This document shows, one piece after another, positions 53,765-64,000 of a stretch of DNA of 64,000 nucleotides. Where the stretch lies: NCBI GenBank assembly GCA_002682825.1, contig NOKP01000015.1, positions 434,001-498,000 of the forward strand, written 5' to 3'. The stretch comes from Neonectria sp. B-13. Taxonomy: Eukaryota > Ascomycota > Sordariomycetes > Hypocreales > Nectriaceae. The translations under genes were made by a program, and so were the position numbers. Under the pieces are notes generated by a model. The model did not search any database. It saw only the letters and a list, made by a program, of their open reading frames with translations, and had not been told where the DNA came from. Each line of letters starts with the position of its first letter. The first letter of the stretch is position 1.

Positions 53765-54628
53765 ATGTCGGTCCCGTCGCCAAACTCGCAGCTCGCAGAG
53801 CCCGCATCCCACATGGCCGTCTCGCCGCCCTCGTACACGTCGACACCAGTGCCAGTGGCGCCTCCCACCGACGAGAAAACCGTCCATCGACAGCCGGTGG
53901 TAGCTGAGGAAGGCCTAGAAGCCGCCATGTTCGTGGACTGGAAACTTGCATGTGTGTTCTACAACCAGCTGACTCGCGATTCACAGACCAATCGACGATG
54001 AGAACCTCCCCGAAGTCGTCCCCGAGGGCTATCACGAGGCGTCCAGGAAGCCCATCGAACTGGCCAACATCTCACCGATGACTCCCGCCGGCTACCAGAA
54101 TGGGGGATATACACCGCAGCAACAACAGCAGCAGCAGCAGCATCGGCCGCAGCAGCCTCCTAGACCTCCCGTTCAACAGCAACAGCAGATGAGCGGAGGC
54201 TACAACGGACAGATGTCCATGGCGATCCCGGCAACCGTCACACCTCTACATCTGCTTGACAAGCAAAGCGACGCCATCGACTGTCCGTTCTGCCAGCAAC
54301 GATCGCTGACAGCCGTCAAGAAGTCCCCCTCATGGGTGACCCAGTAAGGACAATCCACACCGTTCATTCTCGTTTCTCCATCTGACCTTTCTCCCCTAGT
54401 CTTCTCGCCGTGGCCCTATTCTTCTGCACCTTCTGCGGCGCCCTCGCTCCTTACCTCTGCTACTGGGGGTCCAACATCAGCCACTACTGCGAAACCTGCG
54501 GCCGCAAGGTCGCTTTCCGAGGAGTTGGGCAAAGTGGCATGAAGGCGCTGGGAACCCCGGGCCACTTGAGGGAGCAGTCACAATTCCCGGTGGGAACGGC
54601 CCCTGTGCAGAATGGCCAACAGGTTTAG
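53765..54628 (+). CDS. LITAF-domain membrane-associated protein
   Basis: Three exons: 53765-53928, 53987-54343 and 54400-54628, giving 249 aa. The N-terminal half is Pro/Ser-rich, then NLPEVVPEGYHEAS, followed by a poly-Gln stretch (eight Q at 54118-54141) and a second Q run. The C-terminal LITAF domain has a CPFC knuckle, a hydrophobic membrane-inserting segment (HLLAVALFFCTFCGALAPYL, formed across intron 2) and the closing HYCETCGRKVAFR; CxxC...CxxC binds one zinc. LITAF proteins lie on the cytosolic face of endosomal or plasma membranes. The first intron uses a GTTCGT donor in phase 2; this is the only choice that keeps frame. Function in fungi is largely unknown. Confidence 0.82.
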
Positions 54629-54973
54629 GCACATCATGTCTACTAGGGCAGCAGAGAGAGATGAGATATCGGGTGCATATGAGGTTTAGCGATTGAGTAC
54701 GGTGGTTTTGCTTGTAAATACGTCGTATAATTTTGACATTTGAAGTAGTACAGCGCCTCGCCACGACCGACGGAGACTGTCGCACAGCAGAGGCAGGCGT
54801 AAACTCGGCAAAAAGCGATTATTTAAGTCTAGTTATTATCAAGTCAGAGATAGCAGTTGTTAAGCTGCATGTCCGTTTAAATGCACTTGAAAAGGCTCTA
54901 TTGCTGTTGTACCTGATACCAGGACTATGTTCATCTATAATATTGCATCTCTTGGTTCCACCGTGCAAGTTCA
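54629..54973. other. Short intergenic between convergent LITAF and FET3 genes
   Basis: About 345 bp forming both 3' flanks. Nothing else was recognised. Confidence 0.4.
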
Positions 54974-57122
54974 TCATCGACGCAACAATGTGTTCTCACT
55001 GTCGGCAGCAGCATCTATCGGCTCCTCGCGACCAGAAGTCTCGGAGAGCCCTGCAGCATTCTCGGGGGTCGCCAGAAGTGGCTCTCTCTCGGCGCTCTGC
55101 TTCTTTCCGCGTCCTGCCCTCATTCCGTACGAGCCTACGGTCCAGATTCCGATAACGCCCATCGCTGAGCTGACGAGAAGAGCTACAATGCCTTGGAACG
55201 TGAATCTATCGTCATGTCAGCCTTCAAAGTTCACGACGTTGGGTGGGGAAATGCTGGATACATACCCTGCTGGTAGGGGCGGAGGCGGCGAGTTCTCCCC
55301 AGAAAGGTCTAGGAGGTCATCGGTGTGGCCTGCGGCGTTGCCCTCGAAGGGAATGTCCCCGGACTTGCAGGCGTCCAAGTGGCCCTGGGGAAGCTCAAGG
55401 GTAGCCTGGAGTTCTAACGGAGCCTCGATAAACGTTGCGATTAGGCCCGAGGTGACGTGCCACTCAATGTGGCAGTGGAACAACCAGACGCCTATACACT
55501 GTCAGCTTTGGACTTGGGGTGCACGAGACTTCACATACCTGGGTTGTCCGCCTTGAACCGGAGCACGACGTATCCATTGCCGTAGACAACAATGGTATCT
55601 CGCCTCATCGGGGTACTGGGAAACTCGACGTCGGCTCCTGGGTATAGGCCTTCGTCTTCGTCGCTGCGGTACAATGCCTGGAAGTCATGGCCGTGAAGAT
55701 GGAACGGGTGTCGTCCATCGTCGAGATTGTTCAGAACAATCTGGACAATCTCGCCCTTTTCGAGCACGAAGCTGTTGGTATATGATCCGTAAACGCGAGG
55801 GTTGGTGGCCTTGTCGCCACTGGTCAGGGCGGTGTAGAGAGTAGGAACCTTTGGCGGCTGGTAGGTGATGTTGTTGAAGAAGGCGTAGTTAGCGCCGTCG
55901 TGCAGGTTGTCCATGACGACATTGAGCTCAACAACTTGGTTTGGCTCGGGTAGAATCTCCATTTCGTCGACGGGAACGAGGTCCATATCGTTGTAGGGTT
56001 CAAACTCGTCGACGAAGGCGGGTTTCGGCAGGGCTTTTGCTTCGTCGTAAACCAGCCATCCTGTCACGTTCCAATCAAGATCATCTGGCATCACGTCAAA
56101 CAGGGTCTGTAGAGCCACGTTAATACCGACACGATCAATTGCGCGTGTGCCTCAAGCTTACCGTATCCATGCTGGCAACGATGGGGAAATTCGCCTCGTC
56201 GCTGGCCTTGGTGGTGAGGAGGAAGCTGCACCGCTGGGCTGCCGACAGATAGATCATCTCGGCCTCGGCGGGCTTTGTGTAGACGCCGTCGACCTCGACG
56301 ATGGACATGTTGTGGCCCTCGATCCAGAAGTACTGGCCGGCAAAGGCGCCGATGTTGATTAGCCGAACGAGATAGGTCTTGCTCGTCTCGATGGGGACCT
56401 TGAGGTTCTGCGTCTCGTTCATCAGGGCGGCCTGGGGGACTGGCTCGGCACCAGTGGGGTTTCCCTTGCGCAGGAACTGGGGGATCAAGACGCGCATCTC
56501 ATCGTGGTACCAATCCGAGAGGGACACGACGAGCTCCTCGTCATACTGCCCCTTGAAGGGAGACTCGGGGTCATGGATGACGAGCGGCGCCCTGAGACCG
56601 TCGGGATACTGGCCCTCGAAGTGTGAGTGGTACCAGTATGTGCCTGGCTGGGTGATCTGCAGAATAGTTAGCCATATGAGGCTCTCATGTAAGACACGCG
56701 GGGAGGAGGAGGGACATGCCGTGAAGTTGTACAGGAACGAGTCCCCGGGTTGAATGGGACACTGCGTGACCTGTGCGGGACCGTCCATGTGGTTTGTGCC
56801 GTTCATAAACAGGCCGTGGAAGTGCAGCGCGGTGGACTGGTTCCCAAGCCCGTTATGGGCGTTAATCAAGATGGTATCGCCGACATTGGCCTCGATGGTC
56901 TATGGATGGTTGTGAGCTTAACACAGCATGACGGAAAGCCGCAGCTACACGGACCTTGATGGGCCATTCGCCGTTGATGCCGATGGTAGGGCGCTCAAAA
57001 GCACCATCTGGGTTCGCCCGCACCCACTCGATATTGAAGTCATAAGACACCGTCGCCGCCAAAACCGGTGAGAGGAGGGTCAAGGCCGATAGCAGGCCGA
57101 GACGTTGTGAAGCTCGCCCCAT
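54974..57122 (-). CDS. FET3: Fet3-type multicopper ferroxidase
   Basis: Six exons: 57122-56955, 56899-56720, 56656-56162, 56106-55539, 55491-55266 and 55205-54974, giving 622 aa. Residues 1-22 form a signal peptide. The three cupredoxin domains carry all copper motifs: [29 protein letters not shown] and [11 protein letters not shown] single C-terminal membrane helix ([20 protein letters not shown], formed at the last splice) is followed by a short cytosolic tail, the topology of Fet3. It oxidises Fe(II) at the cell surface and passes Fe(III) to the Ftr1 permease. Intron 2 has a GC donor (GCATGT) and is required, since it separates YNFT from [12 protein letters not shown]. It is divergent from FTR1, as in many ascomycetes, and is probably iron-repressed. 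Confidence 0.93.
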
Positions 57123-58124
57123 CTTCGCGGAGGCTCTCCTGGGTGGAAAGCGGCCCTGAAAATGAGCTAGAAACACGGCGATGGAGGATGGAACTGGCGT
57201 GGACGATGTTCCCGGACGCCTGGGAATACACGTCGAGGGTGGACTTGCGGCGCTTGGAGGTTGGGGTTTTGGCGTGAGAATGATGAAGGCTCGCAGCTCC
57301 GACGACGAGTTTACCGCGCTAGAGCAGGCATGTGTGGTGGTTCCCGTACCGTATGCTGCGTACTGTACGGCGGTTCGCGTTGACAAATCTTATCAATCTG
57401 ATAATGCCGACTTCGGACCAGGTACCGAAGCAAGCGCGGGAAGATCCTAGCAGCAAAGCCAGAATATGCAACGGGCAGATCAGGGCGTTGGAGGCTCTTC
57501 CGGTTGAAGGCTGTGAGGCTCTTTCGGCTGACGATGGAAACCACGTGTCGGCCTTTCGTCTCGATCTTGTCTCAGCCTGGATAGTCACACGCGTTCCCAC
57601 AGTCAACTCAAACGGCTGAGGGGTTATTTACAGACAGGAGTTATTTTTTTCTCCTCCGCAGCTCATCCTTGATACCCTTGAACCCGTCCAACAGCGCTAT
57701 AAATGCTCCGTCCCGCGGCATCAGCTCACGAGCCCTGCTCTAGCCCAACCAAGTGGGCTTGATGGCCCTGTTAGCAGCCAGCGCCCAGCCACTCTTGGCC
57801 AAAGACGGGTCCAAGACCGAGGCAAATTTTCGAGCACGCGGACGCCTTTGTAGCTTGGAACTCTGCTGGAAGTGCACCCGTGACGCTCGCACAGTACGGA
57901 GTCGTCTACGGCTTCGCGGGCTGTCTCGGTTTCAGCCCCCCGTCGGAGTATCTCGGCGCCTCGCACATTATCTATCCTATCTGATCTGATCTGTTGCGGG
58001 TAGATGGCGCAGTTAGTTCATGGTCTGTCTGCACCACCGAGCTTCTTTCTTCTGACGTCGTCGCCGCATCTCATCCAACCGCGAGGCTTCCATCCCCGTG
58101 CCACTCAGTCTCAACGCAGTCAAA
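57123..58124. promoter_or_regulatory. Divergent FET3-FTR1 promoter
   Basis: 1.0 kb between the two start codons. It contains the inverted GATA pair at 57390-57404 and a GATA-rich cluster at about 57968-57985 (TTATCTATCCTATCTGATC). Joint iron regulation is expected from the family's known control by GATA-type iron repressors; binding here is inference. Confidence 0.65.
57396..57404 (+). promoter_or_regulatory. GATA-type iron-repressor site ATCTGATAA
   Basis: An exact match to the ATCWGATAA sequence bound by fungal iron-responsive GATA repressors of the SreA/URBS1/SRE group, with a TTATC (GATAA on the other strand) at 57390-57394 next to it. It lies between the divergent ferroxidase and iron permease genes. 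Confidence 0.7.
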
Positions 58125-59329
58125 ATGGGGCTCGAGCTGTTTTCCGTCCCCGTCTTCGTCGTCGTCTTCCGCGAGACGCTCGAGACGGCCATCATCGTCT
58201 CCGTGTTGCTGGCCTTTCTCAAGCAGACGCTCGACGGCTCGCAGCGTGATCCCAAGCTGTACCAGACGTTGCGCACCCAGGTACTATTCCCAAGCAAAAA
58301 CTCCATACCTTTTTGCACACTTTGGTGCTAACATCCGCTAGGTCTGGTTGGGCACGGCGCTCGGGTTCCTCCTCTGCCTCATCGGCTCCGGTGTCATCAT
58401 CGGCATCTTCTACCTCCTCGGCACCGACGCCTGGGCGGACCATGAGTACTACTACGAGGCCGTCTTCTCCATCATCTCCTCCGTCATCATCACCATCATG
58501 GGCGGCGCCCTCCTCCGCATTGGCAACATGCAGGAGAAGTGGCAGGCCAAGCTGGCCAAGGCCATCGAGGAGCCCGTCCAGACCCGTGCCGGCAACCGGG
58601 CCTGGCTCGTCAACGTCTTTGAGAAGTACGCCATGTTCGTCCTGCCCTTCATCACCGTGCTGCGTGAGGGCATCGAGGGCATTGTCTTCGTAGCAGGCGT
58701 GTCTTTCTCTGCCCCGGTGACGGCCGTCCCGCTGCCCGTCATCTTCGGGTTGCTTTTCGGAGCCCTCGTTGGCTACGGCCTTTACAAGTGAGTGCCATTC
58801 TCTGCTATAAACGTATTCCCGTTGCAGCATCAACTAACCTCGATCCCAGGGGTGGTTCAATGGCAAGGCTCCAGCCTTTCCTCGTTGCCTCCACCTGCCT
58901 CCTGTATCTGGTGGCCGCAGGTCTCTTCTCCCGAGCCATCTGGCTCATCGAGCAGCAGCAGTGGAACAAGGTCGTTGGCGGCGACGCAGCCGAGCTCGGC
59001 GATGGCCCTGGCTCGTACGACATCGACCGAAGCATTTGGCACGTCAACGTGAGTTATCCCAATATTCCCCCAATGGATCCTTCCAAAGTTAACATATGCA
59101 GTGCTGCAACCCTCAGCTGAACGGCGGAGGGCCCTGGGCCATTCTCAATGCCGTCGTCGGCTGGAACAACTCGGCGACATATGGCTCCGTCATTTCCTAC
59201 AACGCCTACTGGCTTCTCGTCATTGCGCAGTTCAGTCTCATGCGGTTCCGCGAGGATCACGGCCGCTGGCCTCTCCAGAAAGCGAAGCCCGAGAAGGATG
59301 ACGAGCAAAGCCTCGTCCGAGACGACTGA
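58125..59329 (+). CDS. FTR1: Ftr1-type high-affinity iron permease
   Basis: Four exons: 58125-58280, 58342-58787, 58850-59048 and 59102-59329, giving 342 aa. It has the two iron-binding R-E-x-x-E motifs of the family, RETLE near residue 20 in TM1 and REGIE in TM4, plus [20 protein letters not shown] and [20 protein letters not shown] helices and the extracellular [20 protein letters not shown] loop formed at the last splice. It transports Fe(III) delivered by the ferroxidase across the plasma membrane. The C-tail is short and acidic. Somewhat shorter than yeast Ftr1 but with all key motifs. Divergent partner of FET3. Confidence 0.93.
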
Positions 59330-60003
59330 CGAAACAGACTGTTTAGAACCTATCCACAACCCCGAGGCGCCCCAGGAGACCATATGCCGATGGCGTATCT
59401 CAAGCAGGGCATACCAGATCTCGGGGACTGGGGTTATGAATACCCCATGCATCCATCCCAACTAAGATGCGACGACCGCAAGGAACAACGCATCGTCCCT
59501 GTTCGGCCTGTGGGCCAAGACCATGAATAACATGCGCCTCAGCTGAACGCTCCGGTCTTTATATAGACGTAGGAATCATGAGAACCCTCTTAGTTGGAAA
59601 AGATATATTGAAATAGACAAAACAAAACTGCAAAAAATCATGTCGTGTATCCGCGGTATTTGCTTCCATCATCTACATTCTCCAGCATAACTAGAACAGT
59701 TAGAGGTGTTACAAGTTGTGGTCAACGCAACAAAGGACTCAACCCGAAGGTCTACCACAGCTTCCGTTAATCCCCCATCCCAATTTCCTCCCATGTGGAA
59801 CACCCAATGGTCGCAAACGTTCACCCCAGTCACACACTTTCGCACCCAAACAACTCGTGATCCACATACATACATCTCATGGCATACAACCATGGCCAGG
59901 CCTATCTCAACCCACATCGGCAAGTTCCCAGACTAGAAACGCGTCGTGAAATGGTCAACCAAACTCCCCAATCCTCAACTAGGCAGTCTGCATCCCAGAC
60001 ACC
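59330..60003. other. Intergenic between convergent FTR1 and chromodomain genes
   Basis: About 670 bp, 3' flank of both genes; no gene, RNA or repeat recognised. Confidence 0.4.
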
Positions 60004-60889
60004 TTAGTCCGCAGAGACCTTGGGCTTCTTTCTGGGACGACCCGGACCACGGCCGCCCACGCGCTTCTGAGGCGGGGCATCCGAGGCAGCTCCATTCTTG
60101 GCCTCGAACTTGATCAGCTCGTCCGGCGCAATCTCCTTGATCTTGCTCTCGTGCTCCCACGTGGCGTCGGTGCGTCGGTAGCCAACCCACTGGACCTGGT
60201 ACATGTAACGATTCTTCTTGGCCTTGGGGGGCGTGGCGCGCTTGAGGATTCGGAACACGTGATAGATGTCCAAGCCCGTGGCGGCCTCGCGCCCGTCGAG
60301 CTTGTCCCAGTACTTGAAGACGAGCGTCGGCACCTGGTGCTGGAGGCTCCATTCGGACTCCCAGGTCTTCTCGCCGCCAACCCACTGGACCAGTATATCG
60401 ACAGTCGCTTGCGATTCGTCGACGCGATGCGTCTCGAAGCTCTCCACCTCAAGTTCGCTGGGCTCCGCGTTCGCCGCGGTACTGCTCTTGCCCGCGGGGG
60501 CCTCCTCAGCGTCGGGGTCAGCTTCGTCGGCCTTCTTCTTGGGGCTTTTCTTCTCGCTCGTGTCGACCTTGGGGGAATTGACGAAGCCGTTCGCGGGATC
60601 CTTCTTCTTGGGAGTGGTGTCGACAGGCGTCACGCCAGCGTCCTTGTTGCGATCGCTGTCGCGGGCCAGGGCTGACCGGCTGCTCTCGGAGGGAGAATCG
60701 ACGGCATCTTTCTTATCCTTATCCTTGGCCCTTACCGGCGACGCGGGCACATCGTAGGGGTCTAGAGGCGTCACATCAAAGTCAGCAGATGTTGCTTCGG
60801 ACGCAACGGATGCGATTGCCCGTCGCAAGAGAGCTACCAGGGGAAGCTTGGGGAGCTATACCGGTGGGAGGACGCGTTGGCGGAAGCAT
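60004..60889 (-). CDS. Chromodomain protein with AT-hook
   Basis: Main exon 60794-60004; the best model adds a first exon 60889-60838 (MLPPTRPPTGIAPQASP) through a 43-nt intron, giving 280 aa. The long exon has no in-frame ATG near its 5' end, so an upstream exon is required, but this intron is short and ends in AAG, so the N-terminus is uncertain. Residues about 40-125 are acidic/Lys-rich disordered sequence. Two chromo-like modules follow: DILVQWVGGEKTWESEWSLQ with VFKYWDKLDGR, and YMYQVQWVGYRRTDATWEHE. The tail RGPGRPRKKPK is an AT-hook. Such proteins bind methylated histones or chromatin in the nucleus; specific partners are unknown. Confidence 0.72.
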
Positions 60890-63197
60890 GGCAGCATGTG
60901 ACGACGAGCTCGCAAACGAAAAACGACTTCCTTTCTGGCACGGGCAACGACGACGACAGATGTCCCTGCGGATTCGAATTGCGTCACTGGCGATGGTGAG
61001 GATGGCGAAACGCGTTCTGTTGGCCGTGCAACGCGTTGCTTAATTGCACCACGGTGCACCGCCACACCAGGCTGCGATGCCAAGCCTCAGCCACCGTCCG
61101 CATTGGGAGGAGCTAGCAGGTGAACGCGATGCGGCGCAGTTCATGTTGATTGTTGACGGCCAACATGCACCAGGGAGCTTAATGAATAATTAGAATTAAA
61201 AATAAAAGTATTAAAAATGAGGTAGTATTTCTAAGAGGTACCATCTCTCAACCAGATCCTTGGGTTTCCCCCCATCTAGTCGGTGTGACTCCACGTCCCA
61301 GGATGGCCTGGAACCACATTCGACTTACATGAAATCAGCAAATGAAATCCGTATTAATCAAGGATACGCCGTGATATTACGGGTACCAGAGGAAACGCCG
61401 GAGCTGAAGGCCTAGAAGCTCTTACGTACAAGAACCTACCCGGCGAGAAAACGGTCACAGGAATCGAGATGATGACGGACTTTTGAGACGGCGTTATTCA
61501 CATGTCTTTCCAACAGCACGCCGAGGAGAGAAAACAATAGCTCTAAGACATGTTTAAGGCTAAACGGCGTATCTCCTTCCTGAATAGGTGAATTCGGCTG
61601 TGTCGCATCGACAGCGTATTTAAAATAGTTGGGATTGTCAAGGGTCTGGACCTTGGCCTTCGCACGCCATACCCGCCAACACCAACAACCGTTAGTCTCA
61701 CCCGGAGAAGAACCAATAGCTTTCTATATACCTGAAAGGCCAAGCAAACACCGGACAAGAACTTTTGCAACTGGTGGTCTCACATCTTGCAGGCGTAGGA
61801 CGTCGAATCGGTAAAACTGGTGGTTGCCTCGATGTGACGTGTTCAACATGCCGATGGCACAACACCTGTGAGTTCGTATTGGACGCGCCGGTCTGATATG
61901 ATTCCGCGTGGCGAAGGCCGTCTCTCGTCAGAACACCGATGGCATGTACAGGCATGCAAGGATGCACTCTGGATGTGCGGAAACCCCAGCTCTTGGTGGC
62001 AGTGGTCCTACATACGGGGGGGCCGCCGAGCCCCGGGGGTCCGGGACTTTACTCACTCCACTCGCGTGGTGCCGACGGGGACGTCGATCCCGGCGACGCC
62101 GTCACGGACGAACGACAAACCACCCATCTGAGCAGTGGTCGTCCCGTGGTCTAGACGCTTCGAGTCCTGCATTGCAAAAATTTCCGTGGCCAGGTTCGCC
62201 TGCGGGATTTGAGGTCTTCTCCGCGATCACATCATCGTTTCGGTACGGGTCCGTGGCACTGGGAACGTGTTGATGCGGTGACAGTCTACGTATTAGGGCA
62301 AATGCGTGGGATGGCAAGTGTCAGCTTTCGACCGACCCAGGCGACTGGATGCCTTCTCAGGAACCCGGCTAGTGCAGTACCGCAGTAGAGGAGCCCGGCT
62401 TCAATGCGGGAACCGGGAGGTCAACCGCTTGCCGGGAGACCGAGACAGATGCGGAAGGTGAGCAATCCATTAGCAAGTTTAAACAAGGTCTTGCGAGGCA
62501 GCAAAAGGTCACGTCCAAGGCCTGATCCTGTAGCATGGCAGATGAAGTCCCAAGGTGGAGAGAATTTGCACCGGCGCCGCGTGTGATTGGGTCCGCAACT
62601 GGGGCGGGTGCGATCACATCAGATTGCGCCATCGACCTGGTCGTCCCAAAGAGCAAAACCATGACACATTGGCTGCCCACGCCCACAACAAGCCCGCGTC
62701 TCAAGGAGAGAAAGGCCTTTCAGGGACTCGTCAAAGCCTTTCCAAACCTCTCCAAGCCGCTGGTTCCCGGGATCGACCCCCCATCGCCAAGCGTGCGGTT
62801 CCTATTCGGCGCTTCTCAGCTCTCCATGTTGTCGCGAACCGCCCCAACAATGGCACGATTTGCCGTCGTCTCGCCGCCAAATGCTAGCTTCTAGCTTGTT
62901 TCTAGACTCCCGCGCTGCCAAGGAGGCTCTGCTCCATGCTGCTCCGCGCCCCATGCTCCAGCCTCCAGGGGGGTTTTCCCTTGAGTGGGTTGCCACCTTA
63001 ATGGGGGTCCTTGCGCTTCCTGGGTCTGTCTTGGTGCCACTCTCCGCGAGTATTCATAAGGCCATCAAATCCCGTCCTGTGTAGTTGGCCGCTTCACTCT
63101 TCATTGACTTCTCCTGTCTTTTGCTGTCTCTCCTTCACCCTCACTCACCTACGCCTTCACCTTCACCTCGGTCCACTTGGCCAACCCACCCTTCACC
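60890..63197. other. Long intergenic region, no supported gene
   Basis: About 2.3 kb between divergent genes, GC-rich in 61860-62900 with overlapping chance frames that carry no family signal. The last 150 bp are pyrimidine-rich (CT-rich), a usual feature just upstream of highly expressed fungal genes such as the permease that follows. Confidence 0.5.
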
Positions 63198-64000
63198 ATG
63201 AGCCACGAAGGCCCCAAGGAGCCCGTGGTCTTCGACTCCACCAATAAAGACCACGATGCCATTGACCTCTCCCACTCTGGATCTGACACCGAGTCTGGTG
63301 CGTCAACTAATCCCAAGGAAAAACAAGCAAAAAGAACTTCACTAACCCCATAGTCTAGGTCGTCTTAGACATGCCAGAGATGCCAAGCGCCAGATCGGCG
63401 TTCTCAGCGCCTCCATGCTGATCTTCAACCGTATCATCGGTACTGGAATCTTCGCCACGCCCTCGTCCATTCTCGCCCTCTGTGGTAGCCCGGGTCTTTC
63501 GCTCTTCATGTGGGTTGCCGGCGCCCTCATCGCCGGCGCGGGCACTGCTGTCTATCTCGAGTTCGGTACCGGTATCCCCAAGAACGGCGGCGAGAAGAAC
63601 TACCTCGAGTACGTCTACCGCAAGCCCAAGTTCCTCGTCACCGGTCTGTACGCTGGCTATGTTATTCTTCTGGGCTGGGCGTCTGGTAACTCGGTCATCT
63701 TTGGCGAGTACATCCTCCACGCTGCCAACGTTGAGGTCGACCGCTGGAACCAGCGTGCTATCGGCTTGGCCTGCATCACCGTTGCCTTCATTATCCACGG
63801 CACAGCTCTGAAATGGGGACTCCGACTCCAAAACGTCCTCGGCATAATCAAGCTCATCATCGTCGTCATCATCATCCTGGGCGGTTTCATCGCCCTCGGC
63901 GGCCACCTCAAGATCGACAAGAAGCCCGACAACTTCACCAACGCTTTCGAGGGAACCACCGGCAGCGCCTACGGTGTCGTCACTGCTCTATACAACGTCA
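63198..64000 (+). CDS. MUP1-family (LAT/APC) amino acid permease, 5' part
   Basis: Exon 1 is 63198-63297; exon 2 starts at 63359 and stays open to the window edge, so the gene is truncated by the window (about 247 codons seen). The N-tail MSHEGPKEPVVFDSTNKDHD is cytosolic. TM1 carries LIFNRIIGTGIFATPSSILA, followed by EFGTGIPKNGGEKNYLEYVY and LGWASGNSVIFGEYILHAAN, the same signatures as the permease at 37578-39328, of which it is a paralogue with quite different codon use (strongly C-ending). The likely substrate is methionine or another amino acid. The intron acceptor could be TAG at 63353 or TAG at 63358; only the second keeps the frame. Confidence 0.8.

Noticed and set aside
62100..62175. 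tRNA-like GTGGTCTAGACG...TTCGAGTCCTGC stretch
   Set aside because: No acceptor stem, anticodon arm or correct spacing could be folded.
62535..62894. 119-codon plus-strand frame in the 61-63 kb gap
   Set aside because: Overlapping frames of similar length on both strands and no recognisable domain; it looks like chance opening in GC-rich DNA.

Overview
This is a filamentous-fungal nuclear contig, most likely an ascomycete of the Pezizomycotina and probably a Sordariomycete. The evidence is many short introns (43-143 nt, GT-AG with CTNA(C/T)-type branch sites), several Zn2Cys6 and Fungal_trans_2 regulators, a GH71 alpha-1,3-glucanase and an RGS-LOV photoreceptor. There are no operons. About 23 intact or partial protein genes sit on both strands, separated by 0.1-2.4 kb of non-coding DNA. 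I rebuilt the multi-exon genes by hand from splice signals, reading-frame continuity and family conservation. I saw no tRNA, rRNA, CRISPR array or complete transposon.

Left part (1-26 kb): a Zn2Cys6 regulator (-), an APC-type amino-acid/choline-like permease (+), a free-standing alanyl-tRNA editing protein (+), an arrestin-like protein (-), a second Zn2Cys6 regulator (+) followed by an unusual soluble P450 (+), an RGS-LOV blue-light receptor (-), an unrecognised 350-aa protein (+), a sulfotransferase-like protein (+) and a secreted HExxH protein with a Cys-rich tail (-).

Middle (26-45 kb): a divergent pair of a myo-inositol-type transporter (-) and an inositol-dehydrogenase-like Gfo/Idh/MocA enzyme (+) forms a small uptake and oxidation module. 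Next come a 12-exon Zn2Cys6 regulator whose zinc cluster is spread over four exons, two of them only 14 and 15 nt, an MFS transporter (-), a MUP1-like methionine permease (+), a decayed alpha/beta-hydrolase, a TRI12-like MFS efflux pump (+) and a secreted-looking isochorismatase-type hydrolase (-).

Right part (45-64 kb): a small secreted-protein reading frame without a start codon, the second copy of a diverged dispersed repeat, a GH71 alpha-1,3-glucanase (+), then a Fungal_trans_2 regulator (-) facing an Old Yellow Enzyme (+) across a minisatellite in which every unit carries a TTCC-N6-GGAA dyad. These are followed by a LITAF-domain protein (+), the divergent FET3 ferroxidase / FTR1 permease pair for reductive iron uptake with an ATCTGATAA GATA-type site between them, a chromodomain protein (-) and the 5' part of a second MUP1-family permease (+) cut by the window edge.

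The best-supported joint functions are iron uptake (FET3+FTR1) and inositol uptake and oxidation. The strongest leads for something less known are the OYE/regulator dyad array, the microexon-split zinc cluster, the P450 lacking its I-helix acid, and the RGS-LOV gene. No polyketide, non-ribosomal-peptide or terpene core enzyme was seen, so I do not call a metabolite cluster.
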